From Phytoactinopolyspora halophila (GTDB taxonomy: Bacteria; Actinomycetota; Actinomycetes; Jiangellales; Jiangellaceae), in NCBI RefSeq assembly GCF_003287285.1, contig NZ_QMIG01000004.1, positions 1 through 64,000 on the forward strand: 64,000 nt of DNA, given 5' to 3'. Positions 8,366 to 19,226 of the stretch are shown here, in pieces. The translations under genes were made by a program, and so were the position numbers. The notes below the pieces were generated by a model. That model did not search any database and was not told where the DNA came from. It saw only the letters and a program-made list of their open reading frames with translations. Each line of letters starts with the position of its first letter. Position 1 is the stretch's first letter.

Positions 8366-9835
8366 CTAGACGGTCAGCGGACGATCGGCCGGCTCCACCG
8401 GTGCCGGCAACCGCTTCGCACCGGTCAGCCAACGGTCAACCTCGGCCGCGCACGCGCGCCCCTCGGCGATCGCCCACACGATCAGGGACTGCCCACGACC
8501 GGCGTCACCGGCGACGAACACGCCGGGCACGTTCGTCTCGTAGGTGCGGTCCCGAACGATGTTCGTGCGCTCGTCGCGATCAACAGCGAGCTGATCCAGC
8601 AGCGGCGATTGCTCGGGCCCGGTGAACCCCATGGACAGTAGCACAAGGTCGGCCGGGAGCTCGCGCTCGCTCCCCTCGACGGGCTCGAAACCCGACGCCG
8701 TGCGCTGCACCTCGACAAGCTTCAACGCCCGAACCCGGCCGTCGTCGTCGCCGAGGAACTCCTGCGTGGAAACGGAGAAGAGACGCTCCCCGCCCTCTTC
8801 GTGAGCGCTCGACGTGCGCAGGATCAGCGGCCATGTCGGCCAGGGGGTGGACTCGGGACGCTGCTCCGGGGGTTCGGGCATGATCTCCAGCTGCGTCACC
8901 GACGCCGCTCCCTGGCGGTGTGCCGTGCCCAGGCAGTCAGCTCCGGTGTCGCCACCACCGATGATGACCACGTGCTTGCCCTCGGCGGTGATCTGGTCCG
9001 GAACGTGCTCCCCGAGGGCCGTCCGGTTCGCCTGCGGCAGGTACTCCATGGCCTGATGGATCCCGTCCAGCTCGCGTCCCGGGATCGGCAGGTCACGGGC
9101 CTGCGTGGCGCCGACAGCCAGGACCACGGCGTCGTAGCGGCGCTTGAGTTCCTGACCGGTCAGGGTCTCACCGACCTCGATGCCGGTACGGAAGATGGTG
9201 CCTTCGGCGCGCATCTGGTCGAGCCGGCGCTCGATATGGCGTTTTTCCATCTTGAACTCGGGAATGCCGTAACGCAGCAGGCCGCCGACGCTATCGTCAC
9301 GCTCGTACACCGCGACGGTGTGCCCGGCGCGGGTCAGCTGCTGCGCCGCCGCGAGACCGGCGGGACCGGATCCGATAACGGCGACTGTGTGGTCCGTGAG
9401 CCGCTCTGGAGGCTGGGGCGCGACCCACCCTTCCTCGAACGCCCGGTCGATGATCGCCACTTCGACGTTCTTGATGGTGACCGGGTCGTCGGAGATGGCC
9501 ACGACGCAGGCCGCCTCGCACGGTGCCGGGCAGAGCCGGCCGGTGAACTCCGGGAAGTTGTTCGTGGCGTGCAGCCGTTCCGACGCCTCGTGCCAGTCGT
9601 CCCGCCACACGAGATCGTTCCACTCGGGAATGAGGTTTCCCAGAGGGCAGCCGTCGTGACAGAACGGAATGCCGCAGTCCATGCACCGACCGGCCTGCTC
9701 GGTGATGATCGGCAACAATGTTTTGCCGATTCCGGGTTTCGGATAGATCTCGTTCCAGTCCTGCACCCGCTCGGAAACCGGCCGGGGCTTCGCACCCTCC
9801 CGGCCAGTCGTCATGAACCCACGTGGGTCAGCCAT
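8366..9835 (-). CDS. gltD: Glutamate synthase small subunit
   Basis: A 489-residue NADPH-binding subunit of GOGAT. N-terminal cysteine clusters for 4Fe-4S centres (CMDCGIPFCHDGCPLGNLIPEWN and CPAPCEAACV), then the FAD-binding motif VIGSGPAGLAAAQ, the NADPH-binding motif VIIGGGDTGADCLGTA and the C-terminal FAD motif GVFVAGDAGRGQSLIVWAI. It supplies electrons to GltB for making two glutamates from glutamine and 2-oxoglutarate. Start ATG 9835 follows GGAGGCAGCGC; this segment is part of a 21-bp repeat also present at the end of gltB. It is normally translationally coupled to gltB; here a 170-bp hairpin-bearing segment separates them. Confidence 0.95.
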   Translation of the reverse strand: MADPRGFMTTGREGAKPRPVSERVQDWNEIYPKPGIGKTLLPIITEQAGRCMDCGIPFCHDGCPLGNLIPEWNDLVWRDDWHEASERLHATNNFPEFTGRLCPAPCEAACVVAISDDPVTIKNVEVAIIDRAFEEGWVAPQPPERLTDHTVAVIGSGPAGLAAAQQLTRAGHTVAVYERDDSVGGLLRYGIPEFKMEKRHIERRLDQMRAEGTIFRTGIEVGETLTGQELKRRYDAVVLAVGATQARDLPIPGRELDGIHQAMEYLPQANRTALGEHVPDQITAEGKHVVIIGGGDTGADCLGTAHRQGAASVTQLEIMPEPPEQRPESTPWPTWPLILRTSSAHEEGGERLFSVSTQEFLGDDDGRVRALKLVEVQRTASGFEPVEGSERELPADLVLLSMGFTGPEQSPLLDQLAVDRDERTNIVRDRTYETNVPGVFVAGDAGRGQSLIVWAIAEGRACAAEVDRWLTGAKRLPAPVEPADRPLTV

Positions 9836-10026
9836 GCGCTGCCTCCATATTCCTGGTCGGCGCCACACGCCACTGTCGAGGTCTCTCCCATCGGACGAGC
9901 ACGAGAGGGCCCGGTGGGTGGAGGGCCTTCAGGGCGTGGTCGGGCGTGCGTAGGGTGACGAAGGAGCCCGAAGCGGGCGAGGAGGGCCTCCACCCACCGG
10001 GCGCCTCACCCATGCGCTGCCTCCAT
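9828..10026. mobile_element. 178-bp duplication/insertion unit splitting the gltB-gltD junction
   Basis: The 21-bp sequence TCANCCATGCGCTGCCTCCAT occurs at 9828-9848 and 10006-10026 with one mismatch. It contains both the gltB stop context and the ribosome site plus start of gltD. Between the copies, 9849-10005 holds a large hairpin: arms 9909-9927 (GCCCGGTGGGTGGAGGGCC) and 9985-10002 pair with a single bulge. The simplest reading is an ancestral gltB-gltD overlap (CATGGNTGA) duplicated when a small palindromic element entered, like a target-site duplication of a MITE. There is no transposase. A plain tandem duplication followed by divergence is the alternative. Confidence 0.6.
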
Positions 10027-13000
10027 GATCGCCTCGTTGACGTCGCGTCCCTCGCGCTCGGCGGCGGCCTTGGCGGCGAGCACTCGCTTGAAATCACGGG
10101 GCATGATCGTGGTGAACCGGGAGGCGGACCGCTCCCAGTCGGCAAGCAGCGCATCCGCCACCGTCGAGCCGGTCTCGTCCCGATGTTTGGTGATGATCTC
10201 GTACAGCTGGTCGAGCTCCTCCGTCGATGGCTCTTGCAGCTCCACCATCTCCGGGTTCACCAGGGCAGGGTCGAGATCGAGCACGTACGCGGTGCCACCC
10301 GACATGCCCGCGGCGATGTTGCGGCCGGTGCGGCCGAGGACCACCGCGACTCCCCCGGTCATGTACTCGCAGGCGTGATCGCCGACACCTTCGACCACGG
10401 CGGTCACCCCGGAGTTGCGCACGCAGAACCGCTCGCCGGCCACGCCCCGGACGAACAGCTCGCCGCCGGTCGCGCCGTAGGCGCTGACGTTGCCGGTGAT
10501 GACATTCTCTTCCGGGGCGAACGCCGCCTCGCGGTCGGGCCGGACGATGATCCGCCCACCGGAGAGGCCCTTGGCCAGGTAATCGTTGGCATCACCTTCC
10601 AGGCGCAGGGTGACGCCCCGCGGCACGAACGCGCCGAACGATTGCCCGGCGGAGCCGACGAGCGTGATGTCGATCGTGTCGTCCGGGAGACCGTCGCCAG
10701 CGAAGCGCTTGGTGATCTCGTGGCCGAGCATGGTGCCGACCGTGCGGTTGACATTGCGGATCGGCAACTGCGCGCGAACCGGCTCCCCGTGCTCCAGGGC
10801 GTCCGTGGCCAGCGTGATGAGCTGGTTGTCGAGCGCCTTCTGCAAGCCGTGGTCCTGCTCGACCACCTTGTGGCGTGGCGTGCCTTCGGCGAGCTCGGGC
10901 ACGTACAGCAGCGGCGTGAGATCCAGGCCGGACGCCTTCCAGTGATCCACCGCGACCGTGGTGTCCAGCATGTCCGCGTGCCCGATCGCCTCGTCCAGGC
11001 TGCGGAAGCCCAGCTCGGCCAGGTACTCGCGGACCTCCTCGGCCACGTATTCGAAGAAGTTGACGACGAAGTCCGCGTGGCCGGTGTACTTCGTGCGCAG
11101 CTCCGGATTCTGCGTGGCGATCCCGACCGGGCAGGTGTCGAGGTGGCACACGCGCATCATCACGCACCCGGACGCCACCAGCGGTGCGGTGGAGAAGCCG
11201 TACTCCTCCGCTCCGAGCAGCGCGGCGATCACGACGTCGCGGCCGGTCTTGAGCTGGCCGTCGGTCTGCACGACGATGCGGTCACGCAGGCCGTTGAGCA
11301 GCAGCGTCTGCTGTGTCTCGGCCAGCCCGAGCTCCCACGGGGCACCGGCGTGCTTCAGGCTGGTCTGCGGCGAGGCACCGGTACCGCCATCGTGCCCGGA
11401 GATGAGCACGACATCGGCGTGCGCCTTGGACACGCCAGCGGCGACCGTCCCGACGCCCACTTCGGCGACGAGCTTGACGTGCACCCGCGCCGACGGGTTC
11501 GAGTTCTTCAGATCGTGGATCAGCTGTGCCAGATCCTCGATCGAGTAGATGTCGTGGTGCGGGGGTGGCGAGATGAGGCCCACGCCAGGCGTCGAATGGC
11601 GGGTCTTGGCGATCCATGGCCAGACCTTGCCCCCGGGCAACTGTCCACCTTCGCCGGGTTTCGCACCCTGCGCCATCTTGATCTGCAGATCGTCGGCGTT
11701 GGTGAGATAGTCCGAAGTGACACCGAAACGGCCGCTGGCCACCTGCTTGACGGCGCTGCGCCGTTCGGGATCGTGCAGGCGATCCTCGTCCTCACCGCCC
11801 TCACCGGTGTTGGACTTGCCGCCGAGCCGGTTCATGGCGATCGCCAACGTCTCGTGCGCCTCCTGGCTGATCGAGCCGTACGACATCGCGCCTGTGGAGA
11901 ACCGCTTCACGATCGACTCGACCGGTTCGACCTCCTCGATGGGCACCGGCGGGCGCGCGCCCTCTTTAAAGCCGAACATCCCGCGCAGCGTCATCAGGCG
12001 TTCCGACTGCTCGTTGACCCGGCGGGTGTACTGCTTGAACACGTCGTACCGGCCGCTTCGCGTGGAGTGCTGCAAGCGGAACACCGTCTCGGGGTCGAAC
12101 AGGTGATATTCGCCCTCGCGGCGCCACTGGTACTCGCCGCCGACCTCGAGCGTGCGGTGTGCGGGCGCCGTGCCGCCCGGCGGGTAGGCACGCACGTGCC
12201 GCCGCCGGACCTCCTCGGCGAGGACGTCGACGCCGACGCCGCCCAGCCGCGAGGTGGTGCCGGTGAAGTACCGGTCGACGAGCTCTCGCGACAGCCCGAT
12301 CGCCTCGAAGATCTGCGCGCCCGTGTAGGACGCGACCGTCGAGACCCCCATCTTGCTCATGACCTTGAGCACGCCCTTGCCGAGCGCCTTGATGAGGTTC
12401 GCCACGGCCTTCTCCGGCTCGACGCCGGGAAGCAGCGTTCCCCGGCGGGCGAGATCCTCGACACTCTCCATCGCCAAGTACGGGTTGACGGCCGAGGCGC
12501 CGTAGCCGATGAGAAGCGCGACGTGGTGCACCTCGCGGACGTCTCCCGCCTCGACGACGAGCCCGACCAGGGTGCGCGTCTTCTCCCGCACCAGGTGATG
12601 GTGCACGGCGCTGGTCAGCAGCAGCGACGGGATGGGCGCCCGGGTGGCATCGGAGTGCCGATCGGACAGGACGATGATCCGGGCACCGGTGTCGATCGCC
12701 TTCGACACCTCGGTGCAGATCTCGTCCAACCGGCGCGACAGCGCGGCGCCGCCCCCGGCGACGTCGTACAGACCCCGCACGACGTGCGTGGCATAGCCCG
12801 GAAGGTTGCCGTCCTGGTTGATGTGGATGATCTTCGCCAGATCGTCGTTGTCGATGACCGGGTACGGCAGCACCAACTGGCGACACGACGCCGGGCCGGG
12901 CTCGAGCAGGTTGCCTTCCGGGCCGATGGTGCCGGCCAGCGACGTCACCAGCTCCTCGCGGATCGCATCCAGCGGCGGATTGGTGACCTGGGCGAACAGT

Positions 13001-14523
13001 TGCGTGAAGTAGTCGAAGAGCATGCGCGGACGCTCGGACAGCGTCGCGATCGGCGTGTCGGTCCCCATCGACCCGATGGGTTCCGCGCCCGCCTTCGCCA
13101 TCGGCGTGAGCAGCACGCGCAGCTCTTCCTCCGTGTAGCCGAAGGTCTGCTGCCGGCGCGTGACGCTGGCGTGGGTGTGCACGACGTGCTCGCGCTCGGG
13201 AAGGTCGTCGAGGTGCATGAGCCCGGCATGCAGCCACTCGCCGTACGGCTTGGCCTGCGCCAGCTCGCTCATCACTTCGTCGTCGTTGACCAGACGGTGT
13301 TCGCTCAGGTCCGCGAGGAACATGCGGCCCGGCTCCAGCCGGCCCTTGCGCACCACCTTCGACGGCTCGACGTCGAGGACGCCCGACTCGGACGCGAGCA
13401 CCACGAGGCCGTCGTCGGTGACCCACCAGCGCCCGGGACGCAGCCCGTTGCGGTCGAGCACCGCGCCGAGCTGGTTGCCGTCGGTGAACACCACGCACGC
13501 CGGGCCGTCCCACGGCTCCATGACCGTGCTGTGGAACTCGAAGAACTCCCGGCGCTCGGCGGGGAGATTGGCGTGGTTTTCCCACGCTTCCGGGATCATC
13601 ATCCGCACAGCGTGCGGCAGGCTGCGCCCGCCCAAGTGCAACAGTTCAAGAACTTCGTCGAAGCTGGCGGAGTCCGAACCCGTGGGATCGACGATCGGGT
13701 ACAGCCTGCTGAGATCACCCGGGATGAGGCCACTGGACAGCAGCGACTCGCGCGCCCGCATCCAGTTGCGGTTGCCCTGCACGGTGTTGATCTCGCCGTT
13801 GTGCGCGACGTACCGGTACGGATGCGCCAGCGGCCAGCTGGGGAACGTGTTGGTGGAGAACCGCGAGTGGACGACGGCCATCGCGGACGCGAAGCGCCGG
13901 TCGGAGAGATCCGGGAAGAAGGGTTCCAGCTGTCCCGTGGTCAGCATGCCCTTGTACACGAGGGTGCGCGCCGACAGGCTCGGGAAGTAGACGTCCGCCT
14001 CGTGCTCGGCGCGCTTGCGCACCGCGAACGCGCGACGCTCCAGATCCATGCCGGTGACCCCGCCACCGGTGCCGCCGACGAAGAGCTGGCGGAAACGCGG
14101 CATGGTCGAGCGCGCCGTGGCGCCCACCAGCCCCGGCGTCGTCGGCACGTCACGCCAGCCGAGGACGTCGAGCTCTTCCTCGCCGACGATCCGCTCGATG
14201 GTGTCGACAGCCTTCTGTGCTGCCTCATCATCGTCGGGCAAGAATCCCAGACCGACAGCGTACGAGCCTTGTTCGGGCAGTTCGAAGCCCACCACGGCCC
14301 GGAAGAAGGCATCGGGGATCTGCACGAGAATGCCCGCCCCGTCACCGGAGTCGGGTTCGGATCCCGAGGCTCCCCGATGGTCGAGGTTGGCCAGAACTTT
14401 CAACCCGTGGTCGACAATCTCGCGGCTGGGGACGCCATCCAACGTGGCCACGAACGCCACGCCACAGGCGTCGTGCTCGAACTGCGGGTTGTACAAGCCC
14501 TGGGTGGCAGGCATGAAGCGCAT
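10006..14523 (-). CDS. gltB: Glutamate synthase large subunit
   Basis: A 1505-residue GOGAT subunit. The N-terminal class II glutaminase domain begins [12 protein letters not shown], where the Cys becomes the N-terminal nucleophile after removal of a short propeptide. A central domain follows, then the FMN/2-oxoglutarate synthase domain with the 3Fe-4S cysteines in [17 protein letters not shown] and HDGGTGASP, and the C-terminal GXGXG beta-helix ([20 protein letters not shown]). Start ATG 14523 has GGGAG 5 bases upstream; ATG 14529 is also in frame. The last codons (MEAAHG) contain an intact SD-ATG, the relic or ancestor of the gltD start. Function: nitrogen assimilation together with gltD downstream. 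Confidence 0.95.
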   Translation of the reverse strand: MRFMPATQGLYNPQFEHDACGVAFVATLDGVPSREIVDHGLKVLANLDHRGASGSEPDSGDGAGILVQIPDAFFRAVVGFELPEQGSYAVGLGFLPDDDEAAQKAVDTIERIVGEEELDVLGWRDVPTTPGLVGATARSTMPRFRQLFVGGTGGGVTGMDLERRAFAVRKRAEHEADVYFPSLSARTLVYKGMLTTGQLEPFFPDLSDRRFASAMAVVHSRFSTNTFPSWPLAHPYRYVAHNGEINTVQGNRNWMRARESLLSSGLIPGDLSRLYPIVDPTGSDSASFDEVLELLHLGGRSLPHAVRMMIPEAWENHANLPAERREFFEFHSTVMEPWDGPACVVFTDGNQLGAVLDRNGLRPGRWWVTDDGLVVLASESGVLDVEPSKVVRKGRLEPGRMFLADLSEHRLVNDDEVMSELAQAKPYGEWLHAGLMHLDDLPEREHVVHTHASVTRRQQTFGYTEEELRVLLTPMAKAGAEPIGSMGTDTPIATLSERPRMLFDYFTQLFAQVTNPPLDAIREELVTSLAGTIGPEGNLLEPGPASCRQLVLPYPVIDNDDLAKIIHINQDGNLPGYATHVVRGLYDVAGGGAALSRRLDEICTEVSKAIDTGARIIVLSDRHSDATRAPIPSLLLTSAVHHHLVREKTRTLVGLVVEAGDVREVHHVALLIGYGASAVNPYLAMESVEDLARRGTLLPGVEPEKAVANLIKALGKGVLKVMSKMGVSTVASYTGAQIFEAIGLSRELVDRYFTGTTSRLGGVGVDVLAEEVRRRHVRAYPPGGTAPAHRTLEVGGEYQWRREGEYHLFDPETVFRLQHSTRSGRYDVFKQYTRRVNEQSERLMTLRGMFGFKEGARPPVPIEEVEPVESIVKRFSTGAMSYGSISQEAHETLAIAMNRLGGKSNTGEGGEDEDRLHDPERRSAVKQVASGRFGVTSDYLTNADDLQIKMAQGAKPGEGGQLPGGKVWPWIAKTRHSTPGVGLISPPPHHDIYSIEDLAQLIHDLKNSNPSARVHVKLVAEVGVGTVAAGVSKAHADVVLISGHDGGTGASPQTSLKHAGAPWELGLAETQQTLLLNGLRDRIVVQTDGQLKTGRDVVIAALLGAEEYGFSTAPLVASGCVMMRVCHLDTCPVGIATQNPELRTKYTGHADFVVNFFEYVAEEVREYLAELGFRSLDEAIGHADMLDTTVAVDHWKASGLDLTPLLYVPELAEGTPRHKVVEQDHGLQKALDNQLITLATDALEHGEPVRAQLPIRNVNRTVGTMLGHEITKRFAGDGLPDDTIDITLVGSAGQSFGAFVPRGVTLRLEGDANDYLAKGLSGGRIIVRPDREAAFAPEENVITGNVSAYGATGGELFVRGVAGERFCVRNSGVTAVVEGVGDHACEYMTGGVAVVLGRTGRNIAAGMSGGTAYVLDLDPALVNPEMVELQEPSTEELDQLYEIITKHRDETGSTVADALLADWERSASRFTTIMPRDFKRVLAAKAAAEREGRDVNEAIMEAAHG

Positions 14524-14886
14524 CGGCACTCCCGTCGTCGTCGAAGTGACAGCGGGTGGGACAGCGCTGGCCCAGACAACTCTCTTCGAGAGTTTGGAGG
14601 AGATTACATCACGAGCACAAGATCACGTTGTGCTGTCTCAGCATATGTGGACATACCGGGTCCACCCCGAACGGCGCCTGTGCCGTACGCAATACCAGCG
14701 ACACCACCGAAAATGGCACATCCCGGCCGCGTGCTCGATATTGCGTCTTGCAACCTTACCGCACGTGACACGTTTATGGATATGCGACAAGCCGCTCACC
14801 GGACGGCGGCGACCCCGCCGCCGTCACCGTGACGTCCGCATCCGTCACCGTACCGGGAACGGCAACGGACACCGCCGTGGCGCATC
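14524..14886. other. gltB leader and lgt-gltB spacer (363 bp)
   Basis: No gene is seen. A small hairpin AACTCTC-TTC-GAGAGTT at 14578-14594 lies in the gltB leader, about 55 bp before the start. The 14600-14660 part is less GC-rich (GGAGATTACATCACGAGC; TGTGCTGTCTCAGCATATG) and is the best candidate for the gltB promoter. The part next to lgt (14810-14880) holds several CCGTCACCGT-like repeats without a clear terminator. Confidence 0.45.
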
Positions 14887-15969
14887 TCACGTCCGTTCCG
14901 GCTCTCCGCCGGTGTCGCCGCTGCCTCCAGCGTCCTCCCCGTCTCCGCCAGCACCGCCGTCGTCACCGGCCACGCTGCCGGGTTCGCTATCGAGGTCACC
15001 GGCCGTCTCGCCGCTGGCATCACCAGCCGCCCCGGTATCGGCAGTCTCGCTCGCCGTCCCCGCGACGACCTTCTCCTGCGCTTCCTCCTCCGCTTCCGCG
15101 CCAGCAGGCGTTCCAGCCACCGTCTCCGGCGCCTCGCGCCCGGGCCGCAGCCGTGCCGAGAGGACGAAGTACACGATGGCCGCGATGAAGAGCAGGCCGG
15201 AGACCCACATGTTGACGCGGAGCCCGAAGATCTCGTTGGCCGGGTCGACCCGCAGGTACTCGAAGAACCCGCGGCCGAGCGTGTAGCCGGCGACGTACAG
15301 CGCCAGCACCCGGCCGTGCCCGAGCTGGAACCGGCGGTCGGCCCAGAGAAGGAACAGCGCGACCGCAACCGCCCACAACGACTCGTACAGGAAGGTTGGA
15401 TGGAACGTCTCAGCGTTGGCGTAGGCGGCCGGGCGGTTGCCGGGGTCGATCTCCAACCCCCACGGCAGGTCCGTGGGGCGGCCGAAGAGCTCCTGGTTAA
15501 ACCAGTTGCCCCACCGGCCAATCGCCTGGGCGAGCAGGATGCCCGGAGCCAGGGCGTCGGCCATGGCCGGCATCGGGATGCCGCGCCGGCGGCAGGCGAT
15601 CCACACGCCCAGCGCACCACCGGCGATGGCCCCCCAGATGCCGATACCACCTTCCCAGATCTGCAGCGCCCGCCACGGATCGCGACCCTCGCCGAAGTAC
15701 AGCTGGTTGTCGGTGATGACGTGGTAGATGCGCGCGCCGACGATGCCGAACGGCACGGCCCAGATGGCGATGTCGGACACCGTTCCCGCGCTGCCTCCGC
15801 GCGCCTGCCACCGGCGGCTGCCCAGCCAGATCGCCACGACGATCCCGGCGATGATGGCCAGCGCGTACGCCCGCAGCGGGAAGGGCCCGATGTGCCACAC
15901 TCCCTCGTCCGGGCTCGGGATCGAGGCAGGCAGCGTGGTCGGTGCGATATTCGCCATGATCATGGTCAC
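14887..15969 (-). CDS. lgt: Prolipoprotein diacylglyceryl transferase
   Basis: A 360-residue membrane enzyme that transfers diacylglycerol to the lipobox Cys of prolipoproteins, the first step of lipoprotein maturation. Multiple transmembrane helices, the Lgt signature GRWGNWFNQELFGRPTDLP, ETFHPTFLYES and FGIVGARIYHVITD. The catalytic core ends near residue 270; the last ~85 residues form an acidic, Ala/Gly/Asp/Glu-rich tail (for example ETADTGAAGDASGETAGDL), common in actinobacterial Lgt but longer than the catalytic unit needs. The start is taken at ATG 15969; ATG 15963 or 15957 is possible. Substrates in this window include the lipoproteins at 98 and 25779; the matching signal peptidase lspA is at 56185. 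Confidence 0.93.
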   Translation of the reverse strand: MTMIMANIAPTTLPASIPSPDEGVWHIGPFPLRAYALAIIAGIVVAIWLGSRRWQARGGSAGTVSDIAIWAVPFGIVGARIYHVITDNQLYFGEGRDPWRALQIWEGGIGIWGAIAGGALGVWIACRRRGIPMPAMADALAPGILLAQAIGRWGNWFNQELFGRPTDLPWGLEIDPGNRPAAYANAETFHPTFLYESLWAVAVALFLLWADRRFQLGHGRVLALYVAGYTLGRGFFEYLRVDPANEIFGLRVNMWVSGLLFIAAIVYFVLSARLRPGREAPETVAGTPAGAEAEEEAQEKVVAGTASETADTGAAGDASGETAGDLDSEPGSVAGDDGGAGGDGEDAGGSGDTGGEPERT

Positions 15970-15996
15970 GAGGCGACGGTACCCGTACGAGCGCGA

Positions 15997-16836
15997 CTAG
16001 TCATCATCCGCGCCGGCATCGCCGTCCTCCTCGTTGCCCGGCTCGTCGGCGCCGTCGTCCTCGGCGCCCTCATCGCCGGCTTCCTCGCCGTCGCCGGAGC
16101 CGCCATCGCCGCCGTCGAGCTCGGCCTCGATGGCCGACTGCAACGCCTGCGGCGACTGCCATTCCTGGAGGACCTCGCCGTTGATGATGACGGTGGGCGT
16201 GCCCTCGATCCCGGCTTCACGTGCCTTGTCGGTCATCGACGTTGCCCAGTCCGAGTACGTGCCATCGTCCACGCACTCCTCGTACTCGCCCTCGATCCCG
16301 AGGTCTGCCCCGAAGTCGGCGAGCTGGTTGTCGGTCCACTGGGGCAACGAATCCCCAGAGTACGCCGCCGTCTTGAACTCGGAGCCCATGCCCTCTTCGG
16401 CGGCACAGGCGAAGGCGTTGCTGGCCCGTGCAGAGTAGACACCGCCGGTGAAGGTGATCGGGTGGGCGATGAGCTGCACGTCGCCGGACTCGATGAACTG
16501 CTTGAGGACGGGCCCGCTGTTCTGTTCGAACGATTGACATGCCGGGCAGAGGAAGTCCATCCAGTACTCGACCGTGACGGGGGCATCCTCGTTCCCCAGC
16601 ATGATCCCGTCGTACTCGCCGGTTGCCGCCGTCGGCACCGCGGAGTTCCCGCTCGCCGTGCTATCGCCGTCGTCTCCCCGCGTGCTGATGACCGCGACCG
16701 CGATGATCGCGACAGCGACCAGGACGGCGCCCGCGATTCCGAACCGCATCATGCGCTCTCTGGCGCGCTCCTTGCGTGCCTGCTCCTCGCGCATCGCCTT
16801 GACGCGCTCTCGGGCCTCCGCCTTCTTATTGCTCAT
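15997..16836 (-). CDS. Membrane-anchored DsbA-like thiol-disulphide oxidoreductase
   Basis: A 279-residue protein. A Lys/Arg/Glu-rich cytoplasmic segment (about 1-32) precedes one transmembrane helix (FGIAGAVLVAVAIIAVAVI). Outside the membrane lies a thioredoxin-fold domain with active site LCPACQSF and cis-Pro loop GTPTVIINGE, the pattern of DsbA / thioredoxin_4 proteins that oxidise or reduce exported proteins. The last ~45 residues are an acidic Gly/Glu/Asp tail. ATG 16836 follows AGAGGCAGCG; the longer frame to 16872 adds MCTVRGHSKEAA and is less likely. It lies between trpA and lgt on the same strand. VKOR or DsbB partners are not visible here. Confidence 0.87.
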   Translation of the reverse strand: MSNKKAEARERVKAMREEQARKERARERMMRFGIAGAVLVAVAIIAVAVISTRGDDGDSTASGNSAVPTAATGEYDGIMLGNEDAPVTVEYWMDFLCPACQSFEQNSGPVLKQFIESGDVQLIAHPITFTGGVYSARASNAFACAAEEGMGSEFKTAAYSGDSLPQWTDNQLADFGADLGIEGEYEECVDDGTYSDWATSMTDKAREAGIEGTPTVIINGEVLQEWQSPQALQSAIEAELDGGDGGSGDGEEAGDEGAEDDGADEPGNEEDGDAGADDD

Positions 16837-17019
16837 CGCTGCCTCTTTCGAATGACCTCGAACCGTGCACATCTACCGACGACGCCGCGGGGCAAGCCGT
16901 TCACAACTAGCCGTCGACGACGGTACAACTTCTGCAGGGCAGGGACGAGTTCCCGGCACCATCGCGGCAATCACAGATTGATTACCCTTTGGCCCCGAGA
17001 TCGGGCTCCCGTCGACCGC

Positions 17020-17820
17020 TCACGGCGTCGCGCGCCGCACGCCGTCAGCGAGCTCTGCGGCCAGGCTCGCGGCCGCGCGCACGCCGCTCGCCGCATCGTC
17101 GGCGTCCATCAGGCGGCGCACGAACGCCGACCCCACGATGACGCCATCGGCGAAGCTGGCGACCTCGGCGGCCTGGTCCCCGCTGGAAACGCCGAGGCCC
17201 ACCGCAATCGGCAGGTCGGTCGTCGCGCGTGTCCGGGTGACCAGCCCCGCAGCGGCGTTTCCTACCTGCCCACGGGTACCGGTCACGCCCATGGTCGAGG
17301 CGGCGTAAACGAACCCCCGGCACTCCCGCGTCGTCAGCGCGATCCGCTCGTCCGTCGACGACGGCGCCACGAGAAAGACGGTGTCGAGCTCGCGGGCCCG
17401 AGCCACCGGCAGCCACTCCTGCGCGTCGTCGGGAATCAGATCCGGGGTGATGGCCCCCGATCCCCCGGCCGACTGGAGATCGCAGGCGAATCGCTCTGCG
17501 CCATACCGGTCGATCGGGTTCCAGTACGACATCACGAGTACTGCCGCACCCGTCGACGCGACGGCCTCGACCGTGCGCAGCACCTCCGGCGTCCGGGTGC
17601 CGCCCCGCAGCGCGGCGTCCACGGCATCCTGGATCACCGGCCCGTCCATGAGTGGGTCGCTGTAGGGAAGGCCCACCTCGACGACGTCGACGCCGGCCTC
17701 GACCATGGCCGTGAGCGCCTGGATCCCGCCGTCGACGGACGGGTAGCCCGCCGGCAGGTAGCCGACCAGGGCCGCACGCCCCTCCGCGTGCGCCTTCGCG
17801 AACGCTGTCGATGTCTTCAC
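17020..17820 (-). CDS. trpA: Tryptophan synthase alpha chain
   Basis: A 266-residue TIM barrel that cleaves indole-3-glycerol phosphate to indole and glyceraldehyde 3-phosphate, passing indole to TrpB. Visible: catalytic Glu in DVVEVGLPYSDPLMDGPVIQ together with the Asp of the same segment, the LLVSYWNP-like MSYWNPIDRYG, and the phosphate-binding glycine loops GLGVSSGDQAAEV and GVIVGSAFV. It starts 15 bp after the trpB stop, so the two are co-transcribed. The 183 bp downstream, before the DsbA-like gene, holds no ORF. Confidence 0.96.
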   Translation of the reverse strand: MKTSTAFAKAHAEGRAALVGYLPAGYPSVDGGIQALTAMVEAGVDVVEVGLPYSDPLMDGPVIQDAVDAALRGGTRTPEVLRTVEAVASTGAAVLVMSYWNPIDRYGAERFACDLQSAGGSGAITPDLIPDDAQEWLPVARARELDTVFLVAPSSTDERIALTTRECRGFVYAASTMGVTGTRGQVGNAAAGLVTRTRATTDLPIAVGLGVSSGDQAAEVASFADGVIVGSAFVRRLMDADDAASGVRAAASLAAELADGVRRATP

Positions 17821-17835
17821 GTCGTCCTCACTTCG

Positions 17836-19083
17836 CTACGTTCCTTCCTGCGCGTCCGGATCGAGCAACCCGAACCACCGCGCTGCGGTGTCGAGATCCT
17901 TGTCCCCGCGCCCGGAAAGATTGACCACGATGACGGCGCCCGGGCCCAGCTTGGCTCCCAGCAGGCGTGCCCCGGCGAGCGCGTGCGCGCTCTCGATCGC
18001 GGGAATGATGCCTTCGGTGCGGCTGAGCAGCTGGAACGCCTCCATCGCGGCGGCGTCGTCCACGGGCTCGTACACCGCGCGGCCACTGTCGTTGAGCCAG
18101 GAATGCTCGGGGCCGACGCCGGGATAGTCCAGACCTGCCGAGATGGAATGCGATTCGATGGTCTGCCCGTGCTCATCCTGCAGCAGGTACGAGCGGGCGC
18201 CGTGCAGCACCCCGGGTGCCCCGGAGGAGATGGTCGAGGCATGCCGGCCGGTCTCGACGCCGTCCCCGCCGGCTTCGAATCCATACAGCCCGACCTCGGT
18301 GTCGTCGATGAAGGCGTGGAAGATGCCGATGGCGTTCGATCCGCCGCCGACGCACGCTGCCACGGCGTCGGGTAGCTTCCCGGTGAGCTCCTGGACCTGC
18401 TGGCGCGCCTCGACACCGATGACGCGCTGCAGGTCGCGGACCAGGGTCGGGAACGGGTGCGGGCCGGCGACCGTGCCGAAGACGTAGTTGGTGGTCTCGA
18501 CGTTGGTCACCCAGTCACGCATGGCCTCGTTGATGGCGTCCTTGAGGGTGCGCGATCCCGTGGAGACCGGGACGACACGCGCGCCGAGCAGCTCCATGCG
18601 GGCGACGTTGAGCGCCTGCCGGCGGGTGTCCTCCTCGCCCATGTAGATCACGCATTCGAGGCCCATGAGCGCGGCCGCCGTCGCCGTGGCGACGCCGTGC
18701 TGGCCGGCCCCGGTCTCCGCGATCACGCGGGTCTTGCCGATCCGCTTGGTCAGCAGTGCCTGGCCGAGCACATTGTTGATCTTGTGTGAGCCGGTGTGGT
18801 TGAGATCCTCGCGCTTGAGCAGGATCCGCGCGCCGGATGCGGCCTCCGCGCTGAAGCGCGTCGCGTCGGTGAGTGGCGTGGGGCGGCCGCTGTACGACTT
18901 CAGCAGGCCGTCGAGCTCGGCCCCGAATGCCGGATCCGCGGCGGCTGCCTGATACTCGCGATCGAGCTCGTCCAGGGCGGCGACCAGTGCCTCGGGTACG
19001 TAGCGGCCCCCATAGGGACCGAACCGACCCGGTCTCTCGGATGGCCGCTCGGGTCGCTCGGTCACCTCGTGCTCCTCGGTCAC
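17836..19083 (-). CDS. trpB: Tryptophan synthase beta chain
   Basis: A 415-residue PLP enzyme that joins indole and serine to make tryptophan. PLP lysine in HTGSHKINN, phosphate loop [12 protein letters not shown]-type region around MGEEDTRRQ, and [15 protein letters not shown]. The start is ambiguous because an 18-bp segment with ribosome site and start (GAGGAGCACGAGGTGACC) is tandemly repeated: GTG 19083 or GTG 19065 are equally placed; I took the outer one. Upstream the expected partner trpC is separated by a divergent ArsR-MFS pair, so trpB needs a promoter in the roughly 180 bp between 19083 and 19262, shared with the ArsR operator region. Confidence 0.95.
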   Translation of the reverse strand: MTEEHEVTERPERPSERPGRFGPYGGRYVPEALVAALDELDREYQAAAADPAFGAELDGLLKSYSGRPTPLTDATRFSAEAASGARILLKREDLNHTGSHKINNVLGQALLTKRIGKTRVIAETGAGQHGVATATAAALMGLECVIYMGEEDTRRQALNVARMELLGARVVPVSTGSRTLKDAINEAMRDWVTNVETTNYVFGTVAGPHPFPTLVRDLQRVIGVEARQQVQELTGKLPDAVAACVGGGSNAIGIFHAFIDDTEVGLYGFEAGGDGVETGRHASTISSGAPGVLHGARSYLLQDEHGQTIESHSISAGLDYPGVGPEHSWLNDSGRAVYEPVDDAAAMEAFQLLSRTEGIIPAIESAHALAGARLLGAKLGPGAVIVVNLSGRGDKDLDTAARWFGLLDPDAQEGT

Positions 19084-19226
19084 CTCGTGCTCCTCGAAGA
19101 TGCGTGCGTCGACACCGGCGGGCGTGCGCCCCTCCCGCTCGTCGCCGGCGCGGCGCGCGCCGACGACGAACCTTGGCCTGACCCTAGCCTGCGCCCGTGC
19201 ACGTCCACCACGCGGGTTTGCGCAAC

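Noticed and set aside
9823-14832. A 1669-codon open frame on the plus strand opposite gltB
   Set aside because: It mirrors gltB codon periodicity in a GC-rich genome, has no recognisable domain and no ribosome site. gltB on the other strand is unmistakable.
15316-18375. Long plus-strand frame across lgt, the DsbA-like gene and trpA/trpB
   Set aside because: Spans four recognised genes on the other strand, Arg/His/Asp-rich antisense composition and no domain.
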